From: Gordonibacter sp. An230
GTDB lineage: Bacteria > Actinomycetota > Coriobacteriia > Coriobacteriales > Eggerthellaceae
Length of the DNA: 64,000 bases
Assembly: GCF_002159915.1 (NCBI RefSeq)
Contig: NZ_NFJP01000009.1
Coordinates: 62,001-126,000 of the forward strand
Reading direction: 5' to 3'
Of the stretch, positions 19,402 through 27,553 are shown one piece after another; positions within the stretch are counted from its first letter, which is position 1; every line of letters starts with the position of its first letter. Under the pieces are notes generated by a model. The model worked only from the letters and a program-made list of their open reading frames with translations, ran no database searches and was not told where the DNA came from. The position numbers and the translations under genes were made by a program.

Positions 19402-20127
19402 ATGGCCTGTGTGGGAAACGGCGAAATGCTGGCTCAGGATGGCGTGACGATGGCGTTCGACGAGCGGTGCAAGCTTCTCGAGGACGCGCTCACGCGCCAA
19501 TCGCTTCACAGGGAGGTGCTCTACAAGACGCTCGCGTTGTGCCAGGAGCGCCGCGAGCTTTCTGCGGTCGAGGCGGCTATGGCGGCGTTCCCCGAGTTCG
19601 CCGAGGCCACCCAAAGCCAATATCACCTGATCTCCGTGCTGGTGGATGCCGGCGGGCTTGCGCGTTTCCTTCTTGACGAGGCTGGCGACCCTCTTGATCC
19701 GACTGTCTTCGAGGGGTTGTCCGAAGACGAAGCCGACGACCTCGTCTTCGGCGAGGCGTACGAGACCACGGAAGTGGGCTGCGCGCTCGTTCGGCGGCAC
19801 GACCCTCGCGCGCGCCTCGCCGAGCTGATGGAGCGCGAGCCGCATCGAGCCGCCGTTTATCGCGACCTGTTGGCGATGTGCGCCGAAAGACCGCGTACGT
19901 ACGGCGAGATCGATCAGGTGCTTCGCGGAAGCGAAGCGCTTGTGCGCGAGGAGGATGGCCGACGGGTGGTCATGCAGCCCAGCGTGCTGGTGGACAGGCT
20001 GCAGCGCGCCGCGGGATTGGTGTGGCAAAACGCATGGAAGACGACACCGGAGGGAAAGGAGTTTCTCGAACGCAACGACGAGAGGGGCGCGACGGATGGT
20101 TCGAAAAGCCCGAGCGATCAAAGGTAG
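19402..20127 (+). CDS. Hypothetical protein with an internal duplication, first gene of the molybdoenzyme operon
   Basis: 241 aa, no named family recognised. Two segments resemble each other: residues about 29-82 (LHREVLYKTLALCQERRELS ... LISVLVDAGGL) and 152-212 (PHRAAVYRDLLAMCAERPRT ... LVDRLQRAAGL). Each looks like a helix-rich winged-helix unit ending in a conserved VD.(L)..AGGL/AAGL stretch. The protein lacks Cys motifs, a signal peptide and membrane segments, so it is cytoplasmic. The ATG follows AAAAGGAG, and the catalytic-subunit gene starts 62 bp downstream. A role as a regulator or maturation factor for the molybdoenzyme is possible but rests only on position. Confidence 0.8.
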   Translation: MACVGNGEMLAQDGVTMAFDERCKLLEDALTRQSLHREVLYKTLALCQERRELSAVEAAMAAFPEFAEATQSQYHLISVLVDAGGLARFLLDEAGDPLDPTVFEGLSEDEADDLVFGEAYETTEVGCALVRRHDPRARLAELMEREPHRAAVYRDLLAMCAERPRTYGEIDQVLRGSEALVREEDGRRVVMQPSVLVDRLQRAAGLVWQNAWKTTPEGKEFLERNDERGATDGSKSPSDQR

Positions 20128-20189
20128 CGAGGGGGCTCGAGCGACCCGGAATGCCCGAAGGCGTGACATGAGGAGGAAAGGAAGGAACT

Positions 20190-23015
20190 ATGGCAATGAA
20201 AGCGAGCATGACGCGTCGCAGCTTCGTCAAGACGACGGCGCTTGCGGGCGCGGCGGTCGCGATCGGCGTGTCGCTGTCGGATTCCCTTGTGGAGGTCGAT
20301 CCGGCATATGCGGACGAGCCTGTTGAGACGAAGGTCGTGAAGACCTCCTGCCACGGCTGCATCCAGATGTGTCCGGCGCGGGCGACCGTGGAGAACGGCG
20401 TGGTGACGAAGCTCGAGGGCGATCCCGACGCTCCGGTGAGCCGCGGCAGCATGTGCATGAAGGGTTTGAACCAGCTGCACACCATGTACAGCCCCCGGCG
20501 CGTGCTGCATCCGCTCAAGCGCGCCGGTGAGCGCGGCGAGAACAAATGGGAGGTCATCAGCTGGGACGAGGCCATCGAGGAAGCCGCCACGCATATCTGC
20601 GACGCCATCGACAAGTACGGCCCGTATGCGTTCTTCGCAAGCGTGGGAGGCGGCGGGTCGTACTCCTTCATGGAAGCGATGACGCTGCCGATGGCGTTCG
20701 GCTCTCCCACGGTGTTCGAACCGGGCTGCGCTCAGTGCTACCTTCCGCGCTGGAGCCTGTCGAAGCTGTTCTACGGCGGCAACGACCAATCCATCGCCGA
20801 CAACGCCGTGCAGGAGATATTCCGTACGGGCGACGACAACAAGGCCGAGGTTGTGGTGCTGTGGGGCGCTCAGCCGTCGGTGAGCCAAACAGCCGAATCG
20901 GGTCGCGGTATGGCCGAGTTGCGCGCCAAAGGCGTGAAGACCATCGTCGTCGATCCCAACTTCTCGCCCGATGCGGTGAAGGCCGACGTGTGGCTGCCCG
21001 TCCGTCCCGCCACCGACACCGGGCTTCTGCTGGCATGGTTCCGCTACATCTTCGAGAACAAGCTGTACAACGAGGAGTTCACGAAGTACTGGACGAACCT
21101 TCCCTTCCTCATTGATCCGGACACGAAGCTGCCCGTGGAGGCCAAAGAGTTGTTCCCCGACTACGCATCCCCCACGCCGGAGAACACTCCCGCCTATGCA
21201 TGCTTCGATGCGAGGACGAACGCGGTCGCCCCCTTCCCTTACAGCGCCCCTGCAGATTCGCCGGTGGATCCCGAGGTGTTCTGGACGGGCGAGTTCAACG
21301 GCAAGACCTACAAGACGGCGGGGCAGATCTACAAAGAGCAGGCCGACCCGTGGACGCTCGAGCATGCCGAGGAGGTGTGCTGGGTGCCGGCGGAGCGCAT
21401 CGAGGAGGCCATCAAGCTCTACACCGGCGCGAGCGTGGCCGGCATCGCCAACGGCGTGGCGTCCGACATGACCGAGAGCGCGAGCCAGGTGCCGCTCGGC
21501 TGCATGGGACTCGACTCCATCATGGGCTACATCAACAAGCCCGGATGCACCATGACGCAGTACGGCGCGGCGGGCGCTCCTCCCACGAAGCGCCCGGTCA
21601 CGTACAACAACGGTTTCGACGGCATGTTCTCGGACATGTACGGAATCGGCGCTGTCGTGGGCATGAGCCCCGCCGAGAACGAGGCGCGCGCCAAGGCCCT
21701 CGGCGAGGCGAACCCGCAGCAAAAGCTGGCGAACCAGCTGCTCATCGACCGATTGGGCATGAAGGACCACAAGGGGCTGTACGCATGGTGCCACTCCCAT
21801 ATCCCCACCGTGCGCGAGGCCATCGCCACCGGCGAGCCGTTCAAGCCGCGCGTGTGGTTCGACATGTCGGGCAACAAGCTGGCGATGCTCGGCAACGCGA
21901 AGTCGTGGTACGAGGTGTTCCCGGAGATCGACTACATCATCGGCCAGTACCCCATGCTCACGTCGTTCCACATCGAGGCTGCCGACCTGGTGTTCCCCGT
22001 GCGCGAATGGCTCGAGGAGCCCATGGTGAACATGACGCAGCTGAACACCCAGTGGCTGCAGAACGAAGTGGTCCACATCGGCGAGACGGTGTCGCACTCC
22101 ATTCCGGCGGCGCAGGTCATAGCGCGATGCAAGGAGAAATGGGGCGGCTCGCTGCCCGGCCTTGTTCCCGGCTACATCGGCAGCGCAACCGAGGAGGAGG
22201 TCAAAGCGAGCGTCGCGGAGACGCTGCACGCGCCCAGCTGGGATGAGCTGGTGAGCAACACTGATACGTACGTGCCCTACGTCACGCCGCCCGAGGAGTA
22301 TTGGCATTACAACCAGCATGAGACGATCGTGGACGACGGGTTGCCGGCGGGCTTCGGCACCGAGAGCCGCAAAGTCGAAACGTACTGCCAGATACTGATC
22401 AAGCTGGCGCGCACGGGATACCCGTTCTGCTATCCCGAGCCGCAAGAGGCGTGCGAGGACTACAGTCCCATCTGCGAGTTCATCGAGCCGGCAGAAAGCC
22501 CCGTCAACGACGACACCGACGAGTACCCGTTCATCCTCACGTCTGGCCGCGTGCCGTACTTCCACCACGGCACCATGCGCCATGCGGCTTTCGCGCGCGA
22601 GCTGTATCCGGCGCCTGACGTGCGCATCAATCCGCGCAGCGCAGCCGAGTTGGGCATCGAGCACATGGATTGGGTGAAGGTGAGCAGCCGGCGCGGCGAG
22701 ATTCACGGTCGCGCCTATCTCACAGAGTGCGTGCATCCCGGAGTCGTGTGGATGGAGCGCTTCTGGAATCCCGAGTGCTACGACGCATCCGTTCCGGAGG
22801 AGAAGCAGACGGCAGGGTGGCGCGAGTGCAACGTCAACGTGCTCACGAAGAACGACGCCCCGTTCAACGAGGTGTACGGCTCCTATACGAACCGCGGCTT
22901 CACGGTGAAGGTGGAGAAATCGGAGAAGCCCGACAACATCTGGGTGGAACCCGAACAGTTCGCGCCTTTCCTGCCGACGCTCCATGGCGAGCCGATTACG
23001 AAGGATGTGTTCTAG
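20190..23015 (+). CDS. Molybdopterin oxidoreductase catalytic subunit, DMSO reductase family, Tat-exported
   Basis: Large bis-MGD enzyme of 941 aa that reduces or transforms a substrate outside the cytoplasmic membrane. The Tat signal is at residues 8-30 (MTRRSFVKTTALAG). A [4Fe-4S] site follows with Cys54, Cys57, Cys61 and Cys89 (SCHGCIQMCPA, then GSMCMKG). Cofactor-binding regions include ISWDEAIEEAA near 123, the FEPGCAQCYLPRWSL segment (Cys180 and Cys183, near the usual Mo-ligand position), VVLWGAQPSVS and the C-terminal FILTSGRVPYFHHGTM. It leads a complete respiratory operon (FeS subunit, anchor, TorD, NapG/H-like). Eggerthellaceae catechol dehydroxylases and polysulfide/thiosulfate-type reductases are both plausible relatives; the substrate is unknown. 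Confidence 0.92.
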   Translation: MAMKASMTRRSFVKTTALAGAAVAIGVSLSDSLVEVDPAYADEPVETKVVKTSCHGCIQMCPARATVENGVVTKLEGDPDAPVSRGSMCMKGLNQLHTMYSPRRVLHPLKRAGERGENKWEVISWDEAIEEAATHICDAIDKYGPYAFFASVGGGGSYSFMEAMTLPMAFGSPTVFEPGCAQCYLPRWSLSKLFYGGNDQSIADNAVQEIFRTGDDNKAEVVVLWGAQPSVSQTAESGRGMAELRAKGVKTIVVDPNFSPDAVKADVWLPVRPATDTGLLLAWFRYIFENKLYNEEFTKYWTNLPFLIDPDTKLPVEAKELFPDYASPTPENTPAYACFDARTNAVAPFPYSAPADSPVDPEVFWTGEFNGKTYKTAGQIYKEQADPWTLEHAEEVCWVPAERIEEAIKLYTGASVAGIANGVASDMTESASQVPLGCMGLDSIMGYINKPGCTMTQYGAAGAPPTKRPVTYNNGFDGMFSDMYGIGAVVGMSPAENEARAKALGEANPQQKLANQLLIDRLGMKDHKGLYAWCHSHIPTVREAIATGEPFKPRVWFDMSGNKLAMLGNAKSWYEVFPEIDYIIGQYPMLTSFHIEAADLVFPVREWLEEPMVNMTQLNTQWLQNEVVHIGETVSHSIPAAQVIARCKEKWGGSLPGLVPGYIGSATEEEVKASVAETLHAPSWDELVSNTDTYVPYVTPPEEYWHYNQHETIVDDGLPAGFGTESRKVETYCQILIKLARTGYPFCYPEPQEACEDYSPICEFIEPAESPVNDDTDEYPFILTSGRVPYFHHGTMRHAAFARELYPAPDVRINPRSAAELGIEHMDWVKVSSRRGEIHGRAYLTECVHPGVVWMERFWNPECYDASVPEEKQTAGWRECNVNVLTKNDAPFNEVYGSYTNRGFTVKVEKSEKPDNIWVEPEQFAPFLPTLHGEPITKDVF

Positions 23016-23603
23016 ATGAGGAACTGTCTTGTCATCGACCTCGACCGTTGCAGCGGCTGCGACTCGTGCGTCGTCGCGTGCAAGCTCGAGAACAACATTG
23101 ATCTGGGCAACTACTGGAACCAGGTGATAGCCGTGGGCCCCACGGGCACCCATCCCGACATCGAGCAGTACTGGCTGCCCGTTCAGTGCCAGCAATGCGA
23201 GAACCCCGCCTGCGTTCACGTATGCCCCACCGGCGCCAGCTACCGCGACGAGAAGACGGGCGTGGTGCTTATCGACAAGGCCAAATGCATCGGATGCCAG
23301 TACTGCATGATGGCGTGTCCCTACGGCGTGCGCACCTTCAACCAGAAGGAGAAGGTGGTGGAGAAGTGCACGCTGTGCAGCCATCGCACGGCAGATGGCG
23401 AGAGCGTTCCCGCCTGCGTTCACAATTGCTGCTGCGGCGCGCGCCTCTACGGAGATTTGGACGATCCGGAAAGCGACGCGGCGAAGGCCGTGGCCGCCGC
23501 CTCTCCTGATGCGGTGCACCATCTGCCCGATCCGGGCAGCGCGAAGCCCGCGACGGTGTATCTGCTGTCGCCGAAGACGGCGGCATGGAAGGAGCTGGTG
23601 TGA
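23016..23603 (+). CDS. 4Fe-4S electron-transfer subunit (DmsB/PhsB/NrfC-like)
   Basis: 195-aa FeS protein that carries electrons from the membrane anchor to the catalytic subunit. Four Cys groups typical of the four-cluster DmsB family are visible: CSGCDSCVVACK (residues 12-23), CQQCENPACVHVCP (about 58-71), CIGCQYCMMACP (about 90-101) and CTLCSHR ... CVHNCC (about 116-135). It has no signal of its own and is presumably co-exported with the Tat-bearing catalytic subunit. Its ATG follows the previous TAG directly (TAGATG), so translation is coupled. Confidence 0.95.
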   Translation: MRNCLVIDLDRCSGCDSCVVACKLENNIDLGNYWNQVIAVGPTGTHPDIEQYWLPVQCQQCENPACVHVCPTGASYRDEKTGVVLIDKAKCIGCQYCMMACPYGVRTFNQKEKVVEKCTLCSHRTADGESVPACVHNCCCGARLYGDLDDPESDAAKAVAAASPDAVHHLPDPGSAKPATVYLLSPKTAAWKELV

Positions 23604-23695
23604 ATGTCTGCGGCGGTGGCGCCGACGGGGCGTTCCTCTCGTGCGTGTCGGGCTGCTTCATGCAGCATCTCTTTTGGTGAAAGGGGTTGAGATCC

Positions 23696-24514
23696 ATGGC
23701 GATCCAATGGCCTTTGGTCATTTTCAGCCTGCTCGCGGGAACAGGCGGGGCGCTGCTTGCGTTCGTCGGCCTGTCCGAGGTGCTGGGCTTGGCGAAGAAG
23801 GCTCGCGTTCCTGCGGCGGTCGGAGCGCTCGTACTGCTGGTGGTGGGAGGGTGCGCGTCGGTGGCGCACTTGGCGCAGCCTGCCAACATCATGGCCGCCG
23901 CCGCGAACGTGTTCTCGTTCAGCGGCATCTCGGTCGAGCTTATCATGCTGGGCGTCAACGCCATCGTGGCCGTGGCGTACGTGCTGGCCGCGCGCGGCGA
24001 AAGCGCGAATGCGACGAAGATCGTGGGCATCGTGGGTATCGCGGTGGGGGTGGTCATGACCTTCGTCGTGGGCAACGGCTACGTCATGGAGGCGCAGCCG
24101 AACTGGAACACGCTTGCGCTGCCGTTCGCCTATATGGGCAGCGGGCTGGCCACGGGCGGCGCGCTGTTCGCCACGCTCATGGCCGCGCTCAAGGTGGGCG
24201 AAGCCGACCTCAAGGGCATCATGCCATGGGTGCTGGGCGCAGCCGTCGTTCAGCTGGTCGCGTTCTTGGCGTACGGATTCATGATCGGGTTCGCCGCTGA
24301 CGTGCTGCTGTACTGGGGCGGCGCGGTGGTCGTGGGTTCCGTAGGCGCCATCGCGTGCGCGGCGTTCATGGCGAAAGCGTCCACGATGGCCTACGCGACG
24401 CTCGTGTGCGCCGTGGTGGGCGGCATCTGCCTGCGTGCGCTCATGTGGCTTGTGGGCACGGGTTTCCTCGATGCCTTCGGCACCGCCGCAGTGCGCGGCG
24501 TGTGGGGAGTCTGA
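23696..24514 (+). CDS. DmsC/NrfD-like membrane anchor subunit
   Basis: 272-aa integral membrane protein with about eight transmembrane helices. It would anchor the molybdoenzyme and oxidise menaquinol. It begins MAIQWPLVIFSLLAGTGGAL, as DmsC-type anchors do, and contains an almost regular alternation of hydrophobic helices and short loops. No haem-binding His pair is obvious. The ATG at 23696 is favoured; an in-frame TTG at 23687 lies directly after the AGGGG ribosome site. It is third in the operon after the catalytic and FeS subunits. Confidence 0.88.
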   Translation: MAIQWPLVIFSLLAGTGGALLAFVGLSEVLGLAKKARVPAAVGALVLLVVGGCASVAHLAQPANIMAAAANVFSFSGISVELIMLGVNAIVAVAYVLAARGESANATKIVGIVGIAVGVVMTFVVGNGYVMEAQPNWNTLALPFAYMGSGLATGGALFATLMAALKVGEADLKGIMPWVLGAAVVQLVAFLAYGFMIGFAADVLLYWGGAVVVGSVGAIACAAFMAKASTMAYATLVCAVVGGICLRALMWLVGTGFLDAFGTAAVRGVWGV

Positions 24515-24522
24515 CGTTTGCT

Positions 24523-24556
24523 CGTCGGCGGGCGCGGCTGCAAGCGCCCGCCGACG
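24523..24556 (+). other. Intra-operon hairpin
   Basis: 13-bp perfect arms (24523-24535 and 24544-24556) with an 8-nt loop in the gap between the anchor and the torD-like gene. Without a T tract it is more likely an mRNA stability or processing element than a full terminator. Confidence 0.5.
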
Positions 24557-24644
24557 CCTTCGCACTGCGCGCCTCCATTCCCCCTCCCTCCCCGGCGAGG
24601 CGCGCGGTGCGAAGGCTCGGCAGAAGAAGAGAGAGGGGCCGGAT

Positions 24645-25553
24645 ATGGATAAGGCAAGCGCGAGAGCGCGTCTGACGACGTGCGGCGAGGCGGGTGAGAT
24701 GGCGGCGGCGGTTTCCGCGACGGTGAGCGTGCGGGAGGATCCGACGGCTTCCGCGAAGCCATGCGCATGGGAGGATTTGGCGGGCGGGCGTACGGCGGAT
24801 TCCCGACGGATTCGGCGGGGGACGGGGTCGACGGATGCCCAAGCGAGTGCGGAGGGCGCGGCAGAAGCGCCGATCACGGCGGAGGTCGCGGATCTGTGCG
24901 CCGTGCTGGAGGCGCGCGCGTCGTTTTACGAGACGTTGGCGAGCTTGTATTTCAAGCCGCTCACGCAGGAGCAGATTGACGCCATGGCCGTCGCAGACTT
25001 CTCGGCTTACGCTGACGTCAACGATGCGTTCGCCGAAGGCCTCAATGATATGGCGCGTTATCTGCGCCGCCGCAACAGCGGCACGCGCCAAGAGCTTGCC
25101 GTGGACTTCACCGGGGCGTTCGCTGGCACGTCGACGTACGAGGGCAAGACAGCGGTGCCGTACAAATCGGTGTTCACCAGCGACAAGGGGCTTATGTACC
25201 AAGAGGGTTACCAGGAGGTGTTCGCCGCGTTCAAGCACGAGGCGGTGAGGCGCCGTGCGGGGCTCGATTGGCCCGATGACCATCTGTCGTTCATGTGCCA
25301 GTTCATGGCCATCCTCAGCCGCCGGGCCGTCCGCGCCCTCGAGCAGGGGGATGCGCGCGCCGCCGCCCACAACCTCGAAGCGTCGCGCGAGTTCTTGGAG
25401 CGGCACATGGCTTCGTGGTTCAACGACTTCGCCTCGTTGGCGAACCGTTTGCTGAGCACGCGCTTTTACCGCGGCGTTCTCAAGGTGACCGAGGGCTTTT
25501 TCGAGCTTGATCGGGAAACCGTGGCCGATCTGCTCGACGAGGCGAGGGGGTAG
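24645..25553 (+). CDS. TorD/DmsD-family molybdoenzyme chaperone
   Basis: Cytoplasmic redox-enzyme maturation protein that binds the Tat signal of the molybdoenzyme and holds it until cofactor insertion. The TorD-like all-helical core spans residues about 85-300, with signature stretches YETLASLYFKPLTQEQ, VPYKSVFTSDKGLMYQEGY and DDHLSFMCQFMAILSRRA. The first 80 or so residues are low complexity and not part of the fold; the true start could be further downstream, but the ATG at 24645 follows GAGAGGGG. The gene lies between the anchor and NapG-like genes, fitting a dedicated chaperone. Confidence 0.88.
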   Translation: MDKASARARLTTCGEAGEMAAAVSATVSVREDPTASAKPCAWEDLAGGRTADSRRIRRGTGSTDAQASAEGAAEAPITAEVADLCAVLEARASFYETLASLYFKPLTQEQIDAMAVADFSAYADVNDAFAEGLNDMARYLRRRNSGTRQELAVDFTGAFAGTSTYEGKTAVPYKSVFTSDKGLMYQEGYQEVFAAFKHEAVRRRAGLDWPDDHLSFMCQFMAILSRRAVRALEQGDARAAAHNLEASREFLERHMASWFNDFASLANRLLSTRFYRGVLKVTEGFFELDRETVADLLDEARG

Positions 25554-25556
25554 GCC

Positions 25557-26318
25557 ATGGGCGGCTTTCGCATTGTCGGGCGGAGCTTCGATGCCGCCGA
25601 TCCCTCCGCTCGCGACGGCGACGAGCGCGTTGTCGGGAAACGGGCTTCGGGCGTGTTCGCACGCATCTCGCGGCGCGAGGCGGTGACGGGCGGCGTGGCC
25701 GTCGCCGCCATGCTGGCGTTGGGAGGCGCGGGCGTGGCGTTTGCGGGAGAGCGGCGGCTCTTGCGCCCTCCGGGTGGTCAGGACGAAGGGCGTTTGTGGG
25801 GCGCGTGCATCAAATGCGACCGATGCCGCAGCGCATGTCCGCACGGCGCGATCGATGTGGCGCACCTTGAGGACGGCATCGTGAACGCGCGGACGCCGAA
25901 GATGAACTTCCGCAAAGGCTTCTGCGACTTCTGCTTGCCCGACGGAGCGCTCGTCACCGAAGAAGGCGGCGAGGCGGCGCGATCCGACCCGCTGTGCGTT
26001 CGGGCCTGTCCCACGGGCGCGCTCGTTTTCGGGTTCGACTGTCTGCCCGGCGGCGACAAGATCGGCGTGGCGCGCGTGGACGTTTCCGAGTGCCTGCTGT
26101 ACCGTTCGGGATCGGGCCGCTGCTCGAAGCAGTGCGTGGAAGCATGCGCGTTCGGTGCGCTGTCGTTGGGGGAGGACGGGCGCTTGATGGTCGACGAAGA
26201 GCGTTGCAACGGGTGCGGCGCGTGCGAATGGTCGTGCCCGTCCAGCTCGTATGCGAGCTACACCGGCTCCGGTCGGCGCGGTATCAACGTCGAGGCGCAG
26301 GGAGGCGAATCGTCATGA
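25557..26318 (+). CDS. NapG/MauM-like ferredoxin-type protein
   Basis: 253-aa FeS protein with an N-terminal ISRREAVTGG twin-arginine-like signal and a hydrophobic segment (VAVAAMLALGGAGVAFAG), so it probably acts outside the membrane. Four Cys motifs follow: CIKCDRCRSACPHGA near residue 82, CDFCLPDG with CVRACPTGA, CLLYRSGSGRCSKQCVEACAFGA, and CNGCGACEWSCP. In nap systems NapG works with NapH to feed quinol electrons to a periplasmic enzyme. It starts 4 nt after the TorD-like gene and overlaps the next gene at ATGA. Confidence 0.92.
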   Translation: MGGFRIVGRSFDAADPSARDGDERVVGKRASGVFARISRREAVTGGVAVAAMLALGGAGVAFAGERRLLRPPGGQDEGRLWGACIKCDRCRSACPHGAIDVAHLEDGIVNARTPKMNFRKGFCDFCLPDGALVTEEGGEAARSDPLCVRACPTGALVFGFDCLPGGDKIGVARVDVSECLLYRSGSGRCSKQCVEACAFGALSLGEDGRLMVDEERCNGCGACEWSCPSSSYASYTGSGRRGINVEAQGGESS

Positions 26319-27433
26319 GCGATGCCAATGACCAAAAGGCGGGCGGCGCGCCGTTCGAAGGGAACGAAAGGGACAGGGCGTGTTCGCCGCACCAGGGAAG
26401 GCGGTTCCGAAGCGCCACGGTGCGGGGGCTTGTGGCTGCTGCCGTGTTCGCGGTGGTGGCGGTTGGCCTCGCGCTGCCCACGGGCACGGGAACGCTTTCG
26501 TCCATGGGATGGGACGCCATCGCGGCGGTGTGCCCTCTCGGCGCGCTCGAATCCTTGTTCGGAGCATGGGCGTTCGTTCCGCGCGCTCTTATCGCGCTCG
26601 CGGCAATCGTGCTGATCGTGGTGATCGCGGGCAAGGCGTTCTGCTCGTGGGTGTGTCCGATTCCCCATGTGCAGAGCCTGTTCAAAACGAAGAGGCGTGC
26701 GCGCGAGGAGGCTGTCGAGCGCAACGTTGCGGCGGACGCGGCGCTTGGGCGCTGGCGGCGCGGCGAGAAGCCGGCCCGTCCCAAAGTTGCCGTCGATTCG
26801 CGCCATGCGGTGCTCGGCGGGGCCTTGCTATCGACAGCTGTCTTCGGTTTTCCGGTGTTCTGCCTCGTGTGCCCCGTGGGGCTGACGTTCGCCGCATTCA
26901 TCCTGCTTTGGCGGTTCGTGCAGTTCAACGAGCCCACCTGGGGGCTTCTGGCGTTTCCGGCCATCATCGTGCTTGAAGTGGCGGTGCTGCGGAAGTGGTG
27001 CGGCAGGATATGCCCGTTGGGAGCGCTGCTGTCGCTCGTGTCCACGTTCAATCGGCGGTTTCGTCCCACGGTCGATTCCAAGGCATGTCTGCGCGATGCC
27101 GAGGGCGTCGGATGCAAGGCGTGCGCCCAAGCGTGCCCCGAGCTTATCGACCCGTACGCCGATCTGGGGAATCGTCCTATGACGGAGTGCGTGAAGTGCC
27201 GCAGCTGCGCCGATGCCTGCCCAACGCGCGCCATCACGTTGCCGTTTCGCGCTGCGCGCCGTGCCGAAACGGGCGGTTCGCTGGCGTCCGGTGCGAGTGG
27301 GGAGTCGTTTGGGAGAGCCGGGGAGCGCAGGGACGAGGCGCATAATGGGCGCAGCACGGGCGGCGTTCGCTCCGGATGCTCCGAATGCGCAGAGACGGGC
27401 GACGAGTCGCGTTCGGGAGCGATTGATAAGTGA
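26315..27433 (+). CDS. NapH-like membrane ferredoxin protein
   Basis: 372-aa membrane protein that would act as quinol dehydrogenase partner of the NapG-like protein. It has about four transmembrane helices. Two CxxxCP-type motifs lie at the membrane (FCSWVCPIPHVQ and FCLVCPVG; also WCGRICPLGALL). Two cytoplasmic 4Fe-4S motifs follow (CKACAQACP and CVKCRSCADACP). The last 55 residues are a low-complexity tail. It overlaps the preceding gene by 4 nt and ends the molybdoenzyme operon; the regulator that follows has its own promoter. Two routes for quinol oxidation (DmsC-like and NapGH-like) in one operon are unusual. Confidence 0.92.
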   Translation: MSDANDQKAGGAPFEGNERDRACSPHQGRRFRSATVRGLVAAAVFAVVAVGLALPTGTGTLSSMGWDAIAAVCPLGALESLFGAWAFVPRALIALAAIVLIVVIAGKAFCSWVCPIPHVQSLFKTKRRAREEAVERNVAADAALGRWRRGEKPARPKVAVDSRHAVLGGALLSTAVFGFPVFCLVCPVGLTFAAFILLWRFVQFNEPTWGLLAFPAIIVLEVAVLRKWCGRICPLGALLSLVSTFNRRFRPTVDSKACLRDAEGVGCKACAQACPELIDPYADLGNRPMTECVKCRSCADACPTRAITLPFRAARRAETGGSLASGASGESFGRAGERRDEAHNGRSTGGVRSGCSECAETGDESRSGAIDK

Positions 27434-27452
27434 CGACGCGTCGGTTTAGAAT
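27423..27452 (+). promoter_or_regulatory. Putative promoter of the LuxR regulator
   Basis: TTGATA (27423-27428), 18-bp spacer, TAGAAT (27447-27452). It overlaps the last codons of the NapH-like gene. Confidence 0.5.
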
Positions 27453-27553
27453 GGTGACCGGAAAACCGATCATATGATGCTGAGGGGACGATGGCGCTAC
27501 AGGAACGGATCCCGTCTCCGTTCTGCGTCGATGAGGGTTCAAAGGGGGAGGTT

